Shown here one piece after another: positions 1 to 9,441 of a stretch of 39,676 bases of DNA. Source of the DNA: Caldilinea sp. CFX5 (GTDB lineage Bacteria > Chloroflexota > Anaerolineae > Caldilineales > Caldilineaceae). The DNA lies in NCBI GenBank assembly GCA_021405325.1, contig QWII01000119.1:1-39676 (forward strand), in the 5' to 3' direction. Positions within the stretch are counted from its first letter, which is position 1. Every line of letters begins with the position of its first letter. The notes beneath the pieces were generated by a model. It saw only the letters and a list, made by a program, of their open reading frames with translations. It was not told the DNA's origin and did not search any database. The translations under genes were made by a program, and so were the position numbers.

Positions 1-923
1 CGTTCAGCGGCGGCGGCGGCTCCGACACCCTCTACTACGACACCGGCCTCGACCCGGCCGGAGTCACGATCGAGACGCAGATCGGAGACGGCGATCCGCC
101 GCCGCCACCGCCGCCACCTCCGCCTCCGCCTCCGCCTCCGCCGACGGGGTGCGCGTACGACGCTCCCTCACGGACGGTCTCCGCGGCTCTCGCGGGCAGC
201 GAGGGAACGCTCACGGCCGCCGGCGGCGTGATCGCCTTCGACGGCGCAGCCTGCGGAGCCGCGACGACCGCGAACACGGACACGATCGTCGTCACCGGCC
301 AGGCCGGGACGGCGGAGCGGCTCGTCCTCGACCAGTCCGGCGGCGCGTTCGCGCCCGGCTTCACCGCCGAGACCGGGACCGCCGAGATCGAGATCCAGGC
401 CTCGCTCGGAGACGGCACCGACCGGATCCTCGTCATCGGCACGGCGGGGGATGACACGATCGCCGCCGGCCTCGGAGGCATCGCCCTGAACGGCGACGAC
501 GACGTCGACGTCACGCTCGCTCAGCAGCCCGCGGAGGTCGAGCTGCGCGGCGGCGGGGGCCAGAACACGCTCACGGGCGCCGGCGGCTTCGGTGCGGGCG
601 GATCGTTCACCAGCCCGGTCGTGCTCGTCGCCGGGGACCTCGGCGACACGCTTCGCGGCGGCACGACCGACGACACGATCACCGGCGGCGCCGGCCCAGA
701 CGATGTCGACGCCGGACGTGGCAACGACGTGATCGACGGCGGCGCCGGCGACGATTCGCTGACCGGCGGCGGTGGCAACGACGAGATCACCGGCGGGCCG
801 GGCGCTGACGTCTTCGCCGGCGGGTTCGGCGCGGACGCCCTGCGAGCCGACGACGACGAGGCCGACGCGTCGTTCAACGGCAACGGCGGCTCGGACACGC
901 TCTACTTCGACACCGGCCTCGAC
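1..923 (+). other. Very GC-rich RTX-like segment, compositionally foreign to the rest
   Basis: Codons here end almost only in G or C (gac, ggc, acg, gcc) and the style resembles high-GC actinobacterial DNA. From about 924 the codon use becomes mixed and matches the rest of the window. The motif encoding SDTLYxDTGLD occurs at the very start (about 21-53) and again exactly at the junction (about 891-923). In the first copy it is followed by PAGVTIETQ; in the second it is followed by Rhs sequence. The reading frame is kept across the junction. This could be a horizontally acquired module or an assembly chimera. Confidence 0.7.
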
Positions 924-3512
924 TATAAAGCGCCCGATCCTACGCTGCCCAAGGCCACCGTCCATTATGATCCAATGGCGCGGACGGTGCGCACCGTCAA
1001 CCCGGACGGGACCTTCAACAGCATCCAGTATGGGCCGCTGACGCAGATGATCTTTGACGAAGAGGACAATACACCCGGCTCGCCCTATCACAACACGCCC
1101 ACCACCTTCACCTTTGACGGACCGGAGCGGCTGTTGCGTACAGAAGAAGTAAACATTGTCAACGGTCAAGTGGAACGGTACACAACGCACTATGAGTACG
1201 ACCGGTTGGGCAACCTGGTCAAGCTGACCGACGCCCAGGGCAATGTCAAAACCATGACCTACGATGCCTTGGGACGCAAACTACATATGGTCGATCCTGA
1301 CAAGGGTGAGATGAGCTACAGCTATGACGACGCCGGCAACCTGCTTGTCACTCGTGATGCGCTGGGTCAGGAGATCCGCCGCCGCTATGACGCCGCCCAC
1401 CGTCTGCGCGAGGAACGCTGGGTCTACAATAATGGGCAGAATGAGGTGGTCAACGCCCGCTATCACTACGACGGCGACTTGTCACCGCTCTACCCGGCTG
1501 CCCAAAACACACTGGGCCAAACCGCCTACATTGAAGATCAGGCCGGCAGCGTCCACTTCTCCTACGACCCGCGCGGCAATGTCATCGGCAGCGTGCGCCG
1601 TTTCAAAGAGGAGAATCTGGCGTTGGTGACGCGCCTGCGCTATGACAGCATGGATCGCCTGGTCGCCGCCACCTTCCCCGATGGTTCGACGGTGGACTAT
1701 CAGTACAATGAGCGCGGGCTGCTGGCGCGCATTCCCGGCTTTGTCGAGCAGATCAGCTATCTACCCACCGAACAGCGCAGCACGATTCGCTACAGCAACG
1801 GCGCGACGACCAATTATGAATACGACGCCCGGTTGCGGGTGAAGCGGTTACAGACCGTCAACGGGAATAACGTGTTGCAAGACTTGACTTATACCCTGGA
1901 CAATGTGAGCAACGTGCGCGCGATCACCGACGCGCGGCCAGGGCGCACAGCGCAAAACGACCAGACGCAGGGCTTTGTCTACGATGCGCTCTATCGTATG
2001 CTCCACAGTGAGGGAACCTATGGGGCAATTGACTATGGCTACGACAGTATCGGCAACATGGTACAACGCACCAGCGGTGGTTCGGCAGGCGTTCGACTGA
2101 ACTCAGCCGAAGGCTCACCAGTCGATGCCCGTTTGAACGCCGGCGCCATGCGCTATGGCGAAAATGGCGCCGGTCCGCACGCCCTTACATCGGCCAGCGG
2201 TGAAAGCTGGCTCTACGATGCCAACGGCAATCTGCGTCAGAAGGGGCAGAGCCGCTATCAGTGGGATGCCCGCAACCAACTGATAGCGGTAGAGGATGGC
2301 AGCCTGAACGCGACCTTTGTCTACGACGTTGACGGACAGCGCGTCAAGCAAACTGTGCGTCAGGGCAATGTCGTCACGACGACACTCTACGCCGGTCAGT
2401 ATGCCGAAATTCGCGGCAATGCGTTGATTTTCTATGTCTTCGATGACCAGAGCCGAGTGGCGCAGGTGGCGCAGCCATTGGATCGTAGCCGCTTGCTACA
2501 GGGCTTCGGCGACCCGGCGACCGCCACACTACTTATGGGTGAGCGCCACTGGTATGTGGCCGATCATCTGGGTGGGACAAGTTTGCTGCTAGATGCCAAT
2601 GGCAGCGTCGCTTCGGAAGTCGTCTACTATCCCTTTGGTCTGACGCGCTATGAACAAAACGGCGGCCAGGTGCATTACCGCTTCACCGGCAAAGAGCAGG
2701 ATGCCAGCGGGTTAATGTACTACAACGCCCGCTACTATGAGCCGGTGATGGGGCGCTTTATCAGCGTCGATCCGCTCTTTGTGGAAAGCCCAATGAAGGG
2801 TATCAAAAATCCACAACTGCTCAATCTCTATGCCTATGCGCTCAACAATCCGGCACGCTACACCGATCCTGATGGCACTGAGCCGCAGGACACCCAACTC
2901 ATGTACCCGAAAATGAGTGACCTACGCAAAGCGGCAGGACAGATGGACCAACGGCAAGCAGAATTAGGGTACGACACCGACAAGCTACTGCGCAATCCAC
3001 GGCTTAGCCCGGAAATGGTTTGGCAGCTTCGTGTGACGATGAACCATTATCATAACACAGAGAATAGTTTGGCCGGCCTTTTGGATGGTCGCGCCCTGTG
3101 GACGCCCCGCGTGACGCGTGCCTTTGATAGCGCAGACCGTGGCTCAATTTATGACCTGGGTCTTGGCGCCGATGTGAAGATCTTTGATAAACAAGGGCGG
3201 TATCTGGATCCCTCAAGCAGCCAGGGGCAAAAAGAGTATGCTAACTTGATGGCGCTGGCGAAAGGCCAGGGATTCACGGCCTCCCTGGTCACCCCAGAGA
3301 AAGGGGATAGCTATATCCGCCTGCAATACACACCTAACCAACCCGGCTTCCAGGCCCGGAATGGCAAACTGGCGTCTGCCGCTGAGATCAACAATAATCT
3401 GAAAGCGATGAACTGGCATATGCAAGACTTGCGCAAACACGTTTGGAAGGTGGCGCATGGCTCCTACTGGCGTTTGCGCTATGCCATGGCCTACCCGATT
3501 CGACCGAAATAA
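3..3512 (+). CDS. Rhs/YD-repeat protein with RTX-like N-terminal part, 5' truncated
   Basis: The frame is open from the window edge to the stop at 3510-3512 (1169 visible residues), so the true start is outside; the GTG at 228 is internal. Residues 1-307 hold a 16-proline run and GGxGxD-type calcium-binding repeats (TDDTITGGAGPDD, GGAGDDSLTGGGGND). From about residue 308 the protein is a classic Rhs core: YD repeats (YDxxGNL, YDALGRK) and the Rhs-associated motif YYNARYYEPVMGRFISVDPL, ending near residue 955 at YTDPDG. The last ~213 residues are a variable C-terminal tip that I do not recognise. In this family the core forms a shell around a C-terminal toxin or effector, usually surface-exposed or secreted. 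No immunity gene is evident directly downstream. Base composition changes sharply at about 924, so the RTX and Rhs parts may not belong together. Confidence 0.85.
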   Translation, partial: FSGGGGSDTLYYDTGLDPAGVTIETQIGDGDPPPPPPPPPPPPPPPPTGCAYDAPSRTVSAALAGSEGTLTAAGGVIAFDGAACGAATTANTDTIVVTGQAGTAERLVLDQSGGAFAPGFTAETGTAEIEIQASLGDGTDRILVIGTAGDDTIAAGLGGIALNGDDDVDVTLAQQPAEVELRGGGGQNTLTGAGGFGAGGSFTSPVVLVAGDLGDTLRGGTTDDTITGGAGPDDVDAGRGNDVIDGGAGDDSLTGGGGNDEITGGPGADVFAGGFGADALRADDDEADASFNGNGGSDTLYFDTGLDYKAPDPTLPKATVHYDPMARTVRTVNPDGTFNSIQYGPLTQMIFDEEDNTPGSPYHNTPTTFTFDGPERLLRTEEVNIVNGQVERYTTHYEYDRLGNLVKLTDAQGNVKTMTYDALGRKLHMVDPDKGEMSYSYDDAGNLLVTRDALGQEIRRRYDAAHRLREERWVYNNGQNEVVNARYHYDGDLSPLYPAAQNTLGQTAYIEDQAGSVHFSYDPRGNVIGSVRRFKEENLALVTRLRYDSMDRLVAATFPDGSTVDYQYNERGLLARIPGFVEQISYLPTEQRSTIRYSNGATTNYEYDARLRVKRLQTVNGNNVLQDLTYTLDNVSNVRAITDARPGRTAQNDQTQGFVYDALYRMLHSEGTYGAIDYGYDSIGNMVQRTSGGSAGVRLNSAEGSPVDARLNAGAMRYGENGAGPHALTSASGESWLYDANGNLRQKGQSRYQWDARNQLIAVEDGSLNATFVYDVDGQRVKQTVRQGNVVTTTLYAGQYAEIRGNALIFYVFDDQSRVAQVAQPLDRSRLLQGFGDPATATLLMGERHWYVADHLGGTSLLLDANGSVASEVVYYPFGLTRYEQNGGQVHYRFTGKEQDASGLMYYNARYYEPVMGRFISVDPLFVESPMKGIKNPQLLNLYAYALNNPARYTDPDGTEPQDTQLMYPKMSDLRKAAGQMDQRQAELGYDTDKLLRNPRLSPEMVWQLRVTMNHYHNTENSLAGLLDGRALWTPRVTRAFDSADRGSIYDLGLGADVKIFDKQGRYLDPSSSQGQKEYANLMALAKGQGFTASLVTPEKGDSYIRLQYTPNQPGFQARNGKLASAAEINNNLKAMNWHMQDLRKHVWKVAHGSYWRLRYAMAYPIRPK

Positions 3513-3541
3513 ATGGGCGGATCGACCGACCACCTTTGCAT

Positions 3542-3624
3542 AACCCGTCCCGTAGGGATAGTTGCCTTTAGAGCAATGGATCAGCTTTTCCTCCCTAAAC
3601 GCAAGCGTCCCTACAGGATGGGTT
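3542..3624. repeat. Imperfect inverted repeat downstream of the Rhs gene
   Basis: The 17-nt arms at 3542-3558 and 3608-3624 (AACCCGTCCCGTAGGGA and the complement of a near copy) match at 15 of 17 positions. The left arm contains the mini-palindrome TCCC-GTA-GGGA. It may end Rhs transcription, but there is no T-run. The rest of the 237-nt gap shows no gene. Confidence 0.6.
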
Positions 3625-3749
3625 GACCAGGCAAAACTCCTGATTGATTTTGACCAATAAAAGTTGCGTCCTTTTGCGATTCCTCTCGTCTCCTTCGTTG
3701 AAGCTCATACGGACAGCTTCTTTAGTCAAAACGAAAGGAAAAAAATATT

Positions 3750-6638
3750 ATGTCTACGTACAAATCTCCCCGTCACCGTTTTTGGGCAACGCTCTTTGTC
3801 CTGTTCTATCTGATTGCCACGCTCTTGCCCGCCCGTGTGGCTGCGGCAGCCGCGCTGGCTGGCAGTTGCGCTAGCGCTAACCAGCAAGCCAGCGCGGCCA
3901 CCGTCAACAGGGTTGTCCCGGTCTCCGCCGACCAGGTCGTGGTGATTCCCAATCAGACGATCACGGCGGCGATCTTTCAGGCCAACTGGCTAGCCAACTA
4001 TCAGCAGGTTGAACGTGTAAGAGCGTTATTGCAGGGTCAATTTTTGGTCAGCACTGACTATCGTTCTGAAAGTCAAAACGCAGCTTACGTGCGTTGGCTA
4101 AAGCGTGTCGATGAAAAAATTGTTTATGACAATTTGCATGACAGTGCCCATTATCTTGATGAGACTGTCCATACCATGCTTGATGAGGCACTAAAGGAAC
4201 CGGCGTTGGCGATGTTGGTTCCTCAGATATGGAATGACCTTAACACGTACAATCCAGAAGATCCTGCATTTAGAACTGGCATCCTCGACAGACTTGTGCA
4301 GAGTACAGAACGCTATGATCTAGGCGAACGGATGCTGGCGCTTGCCCCGGAATGGATTGTGCAAGTTCATGACTGTGCGCAGAAGGACGCCGAATTTGCC
4401 AAATTCTTTGATGTCTACAATCTGGACAAGCTCGGCGTCAGCATCCGCGCTGATGCGAAGACGATCCTGGCGCAGAAGCCCGACCTGCCGATTCCGGCCC
4501 CGATCCGTCAGCAGATCGCCGCCGGTGGCACGGTGGCGATCTCGCTGAATGAACTTAAAGCGCTGGGGCAGAGCGAGATGGAGAAGCTCAATGCCACGAT
4601 TGACGATATGCAGAAGACGATCAAAGATATTGACGAACGCCAGAAGGTGATCGTCGATTACCTGAGCAACCAAGCGGAGAAGGCGCGGTTGCAGGAGTTG
4701 GCCCGGAAGAAGGATGCCGAATACAAACTCCAACTAGAGGCAGCCCAGGCGGGGATCTCGATCATTACCACCATTGCCAACGAGATCGACCCCAAGTTTG
4801 CCAAGAAGTTTCATGTCGTCGCCTCTTCGGCCTTGCAGATCGGCAAAGCGGTCAAAGATTGGCTCAGCGCCACCGCGGGGATGGATGGACTGGACAAGGT
4901 CTTTTCGCTCAGCACGGTGGTGATGACCGGCAATATTGTGGGCGCGGTGTCGAACATCTTCGGCCTCTTCGGCCCCGAAGAACCGACGCCGGAAGAGGTG
5001 ATCTTGGCAGAGATCGGCAAGCTACGCCAGCAGGTGGACCAGTTGCGTACAGAGATGCACGACCGCTTTGACCGCATCGACGAAGGGCTAAACGCCATTT
5101 ACACGACGATGCACGAGCGCTTTCACCAGATCGACCTCCAACTGGGCAAGATCAACGGCAACATCATCGAGGTGCAGCAAGCGCTGGCCGGGCTGGATGT
5201 CAAGTTGAGCCGGATTGAGCGCAATAACTTTGATCTGATCAATGCCGTCAGCCGCCGCCCCTTGCTCGAAGCGGTCAACGGCGGGTTGGGCTATCGCCAA
5301 CGCACCGGCCAGCCAATGACGCAAGTGCAATTTGCGCAATTTGAGAACCAATTTCACAGTTGGGCGACCCTTCATGCCTTTGACCCGGGCAATGTGGGAC
5401 CAACCCAACGCGATTACGGCGATGCTGCGCTATTGAACGAACTGACCACCTACCCGATTGATGCCAATCTCAACTACATCAACGGCTGGCTGGTGACGCA
5501 CGGCTTCCCGGCGATTAGTAGCAAACCCTTGCCCAGCCCGCGCGCGATTGGTTGCTGGCAAGCCGCGCCTACACGCAGTTGGGCCTGGAAGAGCCGGAAC
5601 AGATGGCGGCCTATCTAAAAAATGATCCGCAACGCCAGGTGCAGTTGGAGCAGATCGGTCTGGAGATGGAAGCGGCGATGCAGCGGTTGTCTACCCTGAC
5701 CACCAATATCACCTGTGGTGACGCCGCCTCTCATGGCAGCTACCCGACGCCCATCGGCGGCCTGTTCTGCCGCGCGCCATGAACAACAGCGAGTTTCTCC
5801 ATGCCATGCTCTACGGCGATCAACAACTGGTGGATAGCGGTCGGTGGATGCACGCCTACAGCATCCACTTCACCCAGCCGATCACGCGTGCCATTCTGCT
5901 CAACCCGCGCTGGGTGCTGGGGGAAACGACCGATCAACGCAGCGCCGTCTTTGCCAAGTTGATCAACGAGTATCTGGCGGCCATCACCACCAAAGAGCAT
6001 GTGGAAGCGCCCGACTACATTGCCAACACCCGCCGTGCGCTCAACATGACCATGCACGTTGTGGCCGTCGAGGCGGCCACCCAGGCGCAGACAATCAACT
6101 TCGCCCCATTGCCGGACAAACTGGTGGGCGATGCGCCGTTCCCGCTCAACGCCAGCGCCTCGTCGGGCTTGCCGGTGAGCTTTGCGGCCCTGACGCCGAC
6201 GGTTTGCACCGTCAGTGACGCTACCGTAACGCTGGTAGCCACTGGCACCTGTATCCTGGAGGCAAACCAGGGGGCAATGCCAACTTCAAACCAGCGCCAC
6301 CGGTCACCCAGGCGTTGGCGGTAAAGAGTCCGCAGAAGAGTGAGCAGACGATCAGCTTTGCCCAACTCGCCGATCAGCGACTGGGGACGCTGCCCCTCGC
6401 GCTCAGTGCTACGGCTTCATCGGGCCTGGCGGTGAGTTTCACCAGCCTCACACCAGGTGTTTGTACGGTGGATGGCAACACGGTCTCGCTGCGCACAGCG
6501 GGTCTCTGCACCCTGGTCGCTACGCAGGAGGGTAACGAGACGATCAACCCAGCGACGCCGGTGACACAGAGTTTTACGGTAACAAATCTGGGCAGTGGCG
6601 GTGTGCAGAAGCTCTACTTGCCGGTCGTCACACGGTAG
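3750..6638 (+). pseudogene. Secreted coiled-coil protein with two Ig-like domains, broken by three frameshifts
   Basis: ATG 3750 follows an AAAGGA ribosome site and begins a signal peptide (RHRFWATLFVLFYLIATLLP). A long helical region follows (DDMQKTIKDIDERQ; FDRIDEGLNAIYTTMHERF) with a hydrophobic stretch near VVMTGNIVGAVSNIFGLFG, then two Ig-like repeats with SSGLPVSF/SSGLAVSF and CTVxxxxVxL, and the tail LYLPVVTR. The frame breaks in a CG run at 5539-5546, in a CG run at 5771-5777, and in a G run at 6270-6274. Removing two bases, two bases, and adding one restores a single 961-codon reading frame through PRDWLLASRAY, FCRAMNNSEF and GNANFKPAPPV. The pieces are 3750-5618, 5552-5782, 5779-6324 and 6315-6638. 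All breaks are in low-complexity runs, so sequencing error is as likely as true decay. The Ig/tail part is paralogous to the end of the cytochrome at 15094-18753. The function of the N-terminal part is unknown. Confidence 0.75.
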
Positions 6639-6640
6639 GC

Positions 6641-6760
6641 TATTCCGCAGAATTAATTACCCTGGTCGTGCTGCGTATTGCGTGTTGCGTCACTGGTCAT
6701 CTCACGCGACACGAATCACGAATCACGTCGTACGACCAGTATACTTAATTCTGCGGGATA
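6641..6760. repeat. MITE-like 120-nt palindromic element
   Basis: Arms 6641-6659 and 6742-6760 are inverted copies (17 of 19 match; core CCGCAGAATTAA). The inside is itself partly palindromic (CTGGTCGT / ACGACCAG) and carries ACG-rich words (CGTGTTGCGT, ACGAATCACG) that recur near 20427 and 36781. The element lies between the broken secreted gene and the acetyltransferase gene. Confidence 0.6.
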
Positions 6761-6790
6761 ACCTAAATAAAACACACACGGAGGATACCT

Positions 6791-7393
6791 ATGCAGAATC
6801 TATTTGAAGGCCAGCTCGTGCGCTTACGTGCCCTCGAACCGAGTGACGCCGAAACGCTTTTTCGACATCGCCAGGATACGGAGATTTCAAGGCGGGATGC
6901 CCAGATTCAATGGCCAACCGCGCTCGCCGCTATCCGTCAGCACTTGGAAAAGTCTGGTGATGGGCAATCGACTGATAATATCCAATTAGCCATCACGACC
7001 CTCGACGATCAACTGGTGGGTGGCATCGACGTTCACAGCACCGATCGCCGGAATGGCACTTTCTCGATTGGGGTTGGGATCACCGAACGTTCGGCGTGGG
7101 GGAAAGGCTATGCCAAAGAGTCGATGCTACTCGTCTTGCGGGCGATGTTCCACGAACGGCGCTACCAAAAGTGCAACATCGGAGTCTATGCCTTCAACGA
7201 GCGCGCCCTCAACTTATATCGGCGCTTAGGGTTCACAGAAGAGGGTCGTCTCCGGCGCAACTATTTCACGAACGGCGAATACCACGATGAGATCCTTCTC
7301 GGCATGACCCGTGAGGAGTTTGACGCGCACTATCCCGAGTGGCGCCTATCACTCAATGAAGATACGGCCAGCGAGCCTATGCGACAAGAATGA
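6791..7393 (+). CDS. GNAT N-acetyltransferase, RimJ/RimL-like
   Basis: This 200-residue cytoplasmic protein has the layout of the RimJ/RimL branch of GNAT enzymes, which transfer acetyl groups from acetyl-CoA to protein N-termini or small amines. The start RLRALEPSDAETLFR is the first strand and helix. The acetyl-CoA loop is seen as WGKGYAKESM near residue 110. The C-terminal signature NERALNLYRRLGFTEEGRLR is typical. The ATG is preceded by GGAGG at good spacing. The acceptor substrate cannot be told from sequence. It stands alone between two repeat elements and is followed by a gap with a hairpin. Confidence 0.88.
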   Translation: MQNLFEGQLVRLRALEPSDAETLFRHRQDTEISRRDAQIQWPTALAAIRQHLEKSGDGQSTDNIQLAITTLDDQLVGGIDVHSTDRRNGTFSIGVGITERSAWGKGYAKESMLLVLRAMFHERRYQKCNIGVYAFNERALNLYRRLGFTEEGRLRRNYFTNGEYHDEILLGMTREEFDAHYPEWRLSLNEDTASEPMRQE

Positions 7394-7427
7394 GTCGTTG
7401 CTGTCAAAATTAGAAAACATGGCTAGG

Positions 7428-7506
7428 CGAAGTAGCCCCCCAAAACACAGCGACCAGCCAATCCCCAATTTCGACACAATCCCGACGCGTTTTGGGGGCT
7501 ACTTCG
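7428..7506. repeat. Long hairpin between acetyltransferase and decarboxylase genes
   Basis: Arms 7428-7446 (CGAAGTAGCCCCCCAAAAC) and 7489-7506 are complementary apart from one extra C. The loop is about 42 nt. There is no T-run, so it is not a standard rho-independent terminator, although it could end or protect the upstream message. Confidence 0.6.
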
Positions 7507-7567
7507 ACGCGGTTGCCTGCTATGCTAGCGGTAGAGCAAACAGCCAAACAGCCACAAAGGAGCAAAT

Positions 7568-9211
7568 ATGAAATTTCTCGATCCAACCCTCAAGTTACGC
7601 TATCGCCAGGCGCCGCTCAACATGCACGGCGCCGAATTTCGCCAACTGGGCCATGAACTGGTTGATCGCATCGCCGAACTGTTTGATGAACTACCCCAGC
7701 GTCCGGTGACAGCCGGTGAGTCGCCGCAAACCATCCGCCAGTTGTTGGGCGCCGCGCCACTCCCAGAGCAGGGCGCGCCGGCTGGGGATCTATTGTCCGA
7801 AGCCACCGACCTGCTCTTTGACCACTCGCTCTTTAACGGCCACCCCAAATTCTGGGGTTATATCACCGCTGCCGCTGCCCCGATTGGCGTATTGGCCGAG
7901 TTCCTAGCCGCCGCGGTGAATCCCAACGTCGGTGCTTTCACCCTGTCGCCTATGGCCACAGAGATCGAAGCACAGACGGTACGCTGGATTGCCGACCTGA
8001 TCGGCTACCCGCGCAATTGCGGCGGCCTCTTGGTCAGCGGCGGCAACATGGCGAACTTTGTCTGTTTCCTGGCTGCGCGCAAAGCGAAAGCGCCCTGGGA
8101 TGTCCAAAGCGAAGGCTTACCGGTCGATGCCCCCCGTCTCGTCGCCTATGTCTCCAAGGAGACCCACACCTGGATCGACAAAGCGGCGGATCTCTTTGGC
8201 CTGGGCGCTAACGCCGTGCGCTGGATTGGCGTCAACAGCAACCAGCAGATGGACATTGTCGCCTTGGAAGAGCAGATCATTGCTGATCGCGCGGCGGGGT
8301 TGCTGCCTTTCCTCGTCGTCGGCACGGCGGGAACGGTCGGCACCGGCGCCGTTGATCCGCTGCCTGAAATTGCCGCCATTTGTCGCCAGTATGATCTCTG
8401 GTTCCATGTCGATGGCGCGTATGGCGCCCCCGCTGCCGCCTTACCGGATGCTTCCCCTGATCTGCTAGGGTTACGCGATGCCGACTCGATTGCGCTCGAT
8501 CCGCACAAGTGGCTCTACAGCCCGTTGGAGGCCGGCTGTGCATTGGTGCGCAACCCACATCACCTGGTCGAGACCTTTAGTCACCATCCGACCTATTACA
8601 ATTTTGATGGCATCCAGGAAGATCCGCCCATTAACTACTACGCGTTTGGGATGCAAAACTCACGCGGCTTCCGTGCCCTCAAGGTCTGGCTGGCGCTGCG
8701 TCAGGTTGGGCGCGCAGGATATATCCAGATGATCGGGGATGACATTGCGTTGGCGCAGGCGTTATACCAGGCCGTTGGTCAATACCCGGAGTTGCAGGCA
8801 GTGACGCAGAGTCTGAGTATTACCACCTTTCGCTTCGTGCCGCCGGATCTGCCCACTGAGCCAACGGTAGTCGAGCCGTACTTGAACAAGCTGAATGAAG
8901 CCCTGCTCAACCGACTGCAAAAGAGCGGTGAGGCGTTTGTTTCCAATGCGCTGGTTGAGGGCAAATATCTCTTACGCGCCTGTATCGTCAACTTCCGCAC
9001 CACGCTGGCTGACATTGAAGCGCTACCTAAGCTTGTGATCGATCTGGGCAGAACGCTGGACGCTGAGATGCGCCCCCACTCTTTACACCCGGAGTGGCGC
9101 TATCGCATGAGCATCAGCCCACTGCCGGTGGAGAGCCGCCCGGTTCAACCGTTAGTCGATTTACTGCGCTTCCCTTCTCCACTCTCCGCTGTGATCAGAC
9201 TGGAGCAGTAG
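7568..9211 (+). CDS. PLP-dependent group II amino acid decarboxylase
   Basis: The 547-residue protein belongs to the pyridoxal-phosphate group II decarboxylases (aromatic-L-amino-acid, tyrosine and glutamate decarboxylase relatives), which turn amino acids into amines plus CO2. FNGHPKFWGYI near residue 90, SGGNMANFVCFLAARK, HVDGAYG with D282 (PLP pyridine contact) and DPHKWLYSPLEAGC with the Schiff-base lysine K314 are all present. H194 of KETHTW matches the residue that stacks on the PLP ring. The length is slightly above the usual ~480. The start ATG follows AAAGGAG. Substrate specificity is not evident; an aromatic amino acid is the family default. No dedicated transporter is adjacent. Confidence 0.9.
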   Translation: MKFLDPTLKLRYRQAPLNMHGAEFRQLGHELVDRIAELFDELPQRPVTAGESPQTIRQLLGAAPLPEQGAPAGDLLSEATDLLFDHSLFNGHPKFWGYITAAAAPIGVLAEFLAAAVNPNVGAFTLSPMATEIEAQTVRWIADLIGYPRNCGGLLVSGGNMANFVCFLAARKAKAPWDVQSEGLPVDAPRLVAYVSKETHTWIDKAADLFGLGANAVRWIGVNSNQQMDIVALEEQIIADRAAGLLPFLVVGTAGTVGTGAVDPLPEIAAICRQYDLWFHVDGAYGAPAAALPDASPDLLGLRDADSIALDPHKWLYSPLEAGCALVRNPHHLVETFSHHPTYYNFDGIQEDPPINYYAFGMQNSRGFRALKVWLALRQVGRAGYIQMIGDDIALAQALYQAVGQYPELQAVTQSLSITTFRFVPPDLPTEPTVVEPYLNKLNEALLNRLQKSGEAFVSNALVEGKYLLRACIVNFRTTLADIEALPKLVIDLGRTLDAEMRPHSLHPEWRYRMSISPLPVESRPVQPLVDLLRFPSPLSAVIRLEQ

Positions 9212-9351
9212 GCAAGGGTTGTGACGTTTTTGTGACGGACGACGTCTATGCTCTTCCCATCTTATACACCGTGTGTGAGCAATGAATAAGGCGTGTTCAA
9301 AGATTTACCTATCCATTTTCTCGGATGCAATCCGTTGCTGACAGCGAGAAG

Positions 9352-9419
9352 CCGCCTCAGCGGCTGGATATTTATTTCTCGGAGACCGCCTCAGCGGCTG
9401 GATATTTATTTCTCGGAGA
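9352..9419. repeat. 34-bp perfect tandem duplication upstream of a GNAT gene
   Basis: Units 9352-9385 and 9386-9419 are identical (beginning CCGCCTCAGCGGCTGG, ending TTTCTCGGAGA). A third, truncated copy starts at 9420 (ACGCCT) and runs straight into the AAGGAG ribosome site of the next gene. The units also translate in frame with that gene, which inflates its apparent N-terminus. Nothing else is recognisable in the gap 9212-9351. Confidence 0.85.
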
Positions 9420-9441
9420 ACGCCTAAGGAGATCTTTGTCC

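Noticed and set aside
168..1190. Long minus-strand open frame opposite the Rhs/RTX gene
   Set aside because: It is a shadow of GC-rich coding DNA with no domain signature, and it crosses the composition break.
9325..9441. Extended N-terminus of the second GNAT protein
   Set aside because: The extra residues are translated tandem repeat DNA; the ATG at 9442 has a strong ribosome site.
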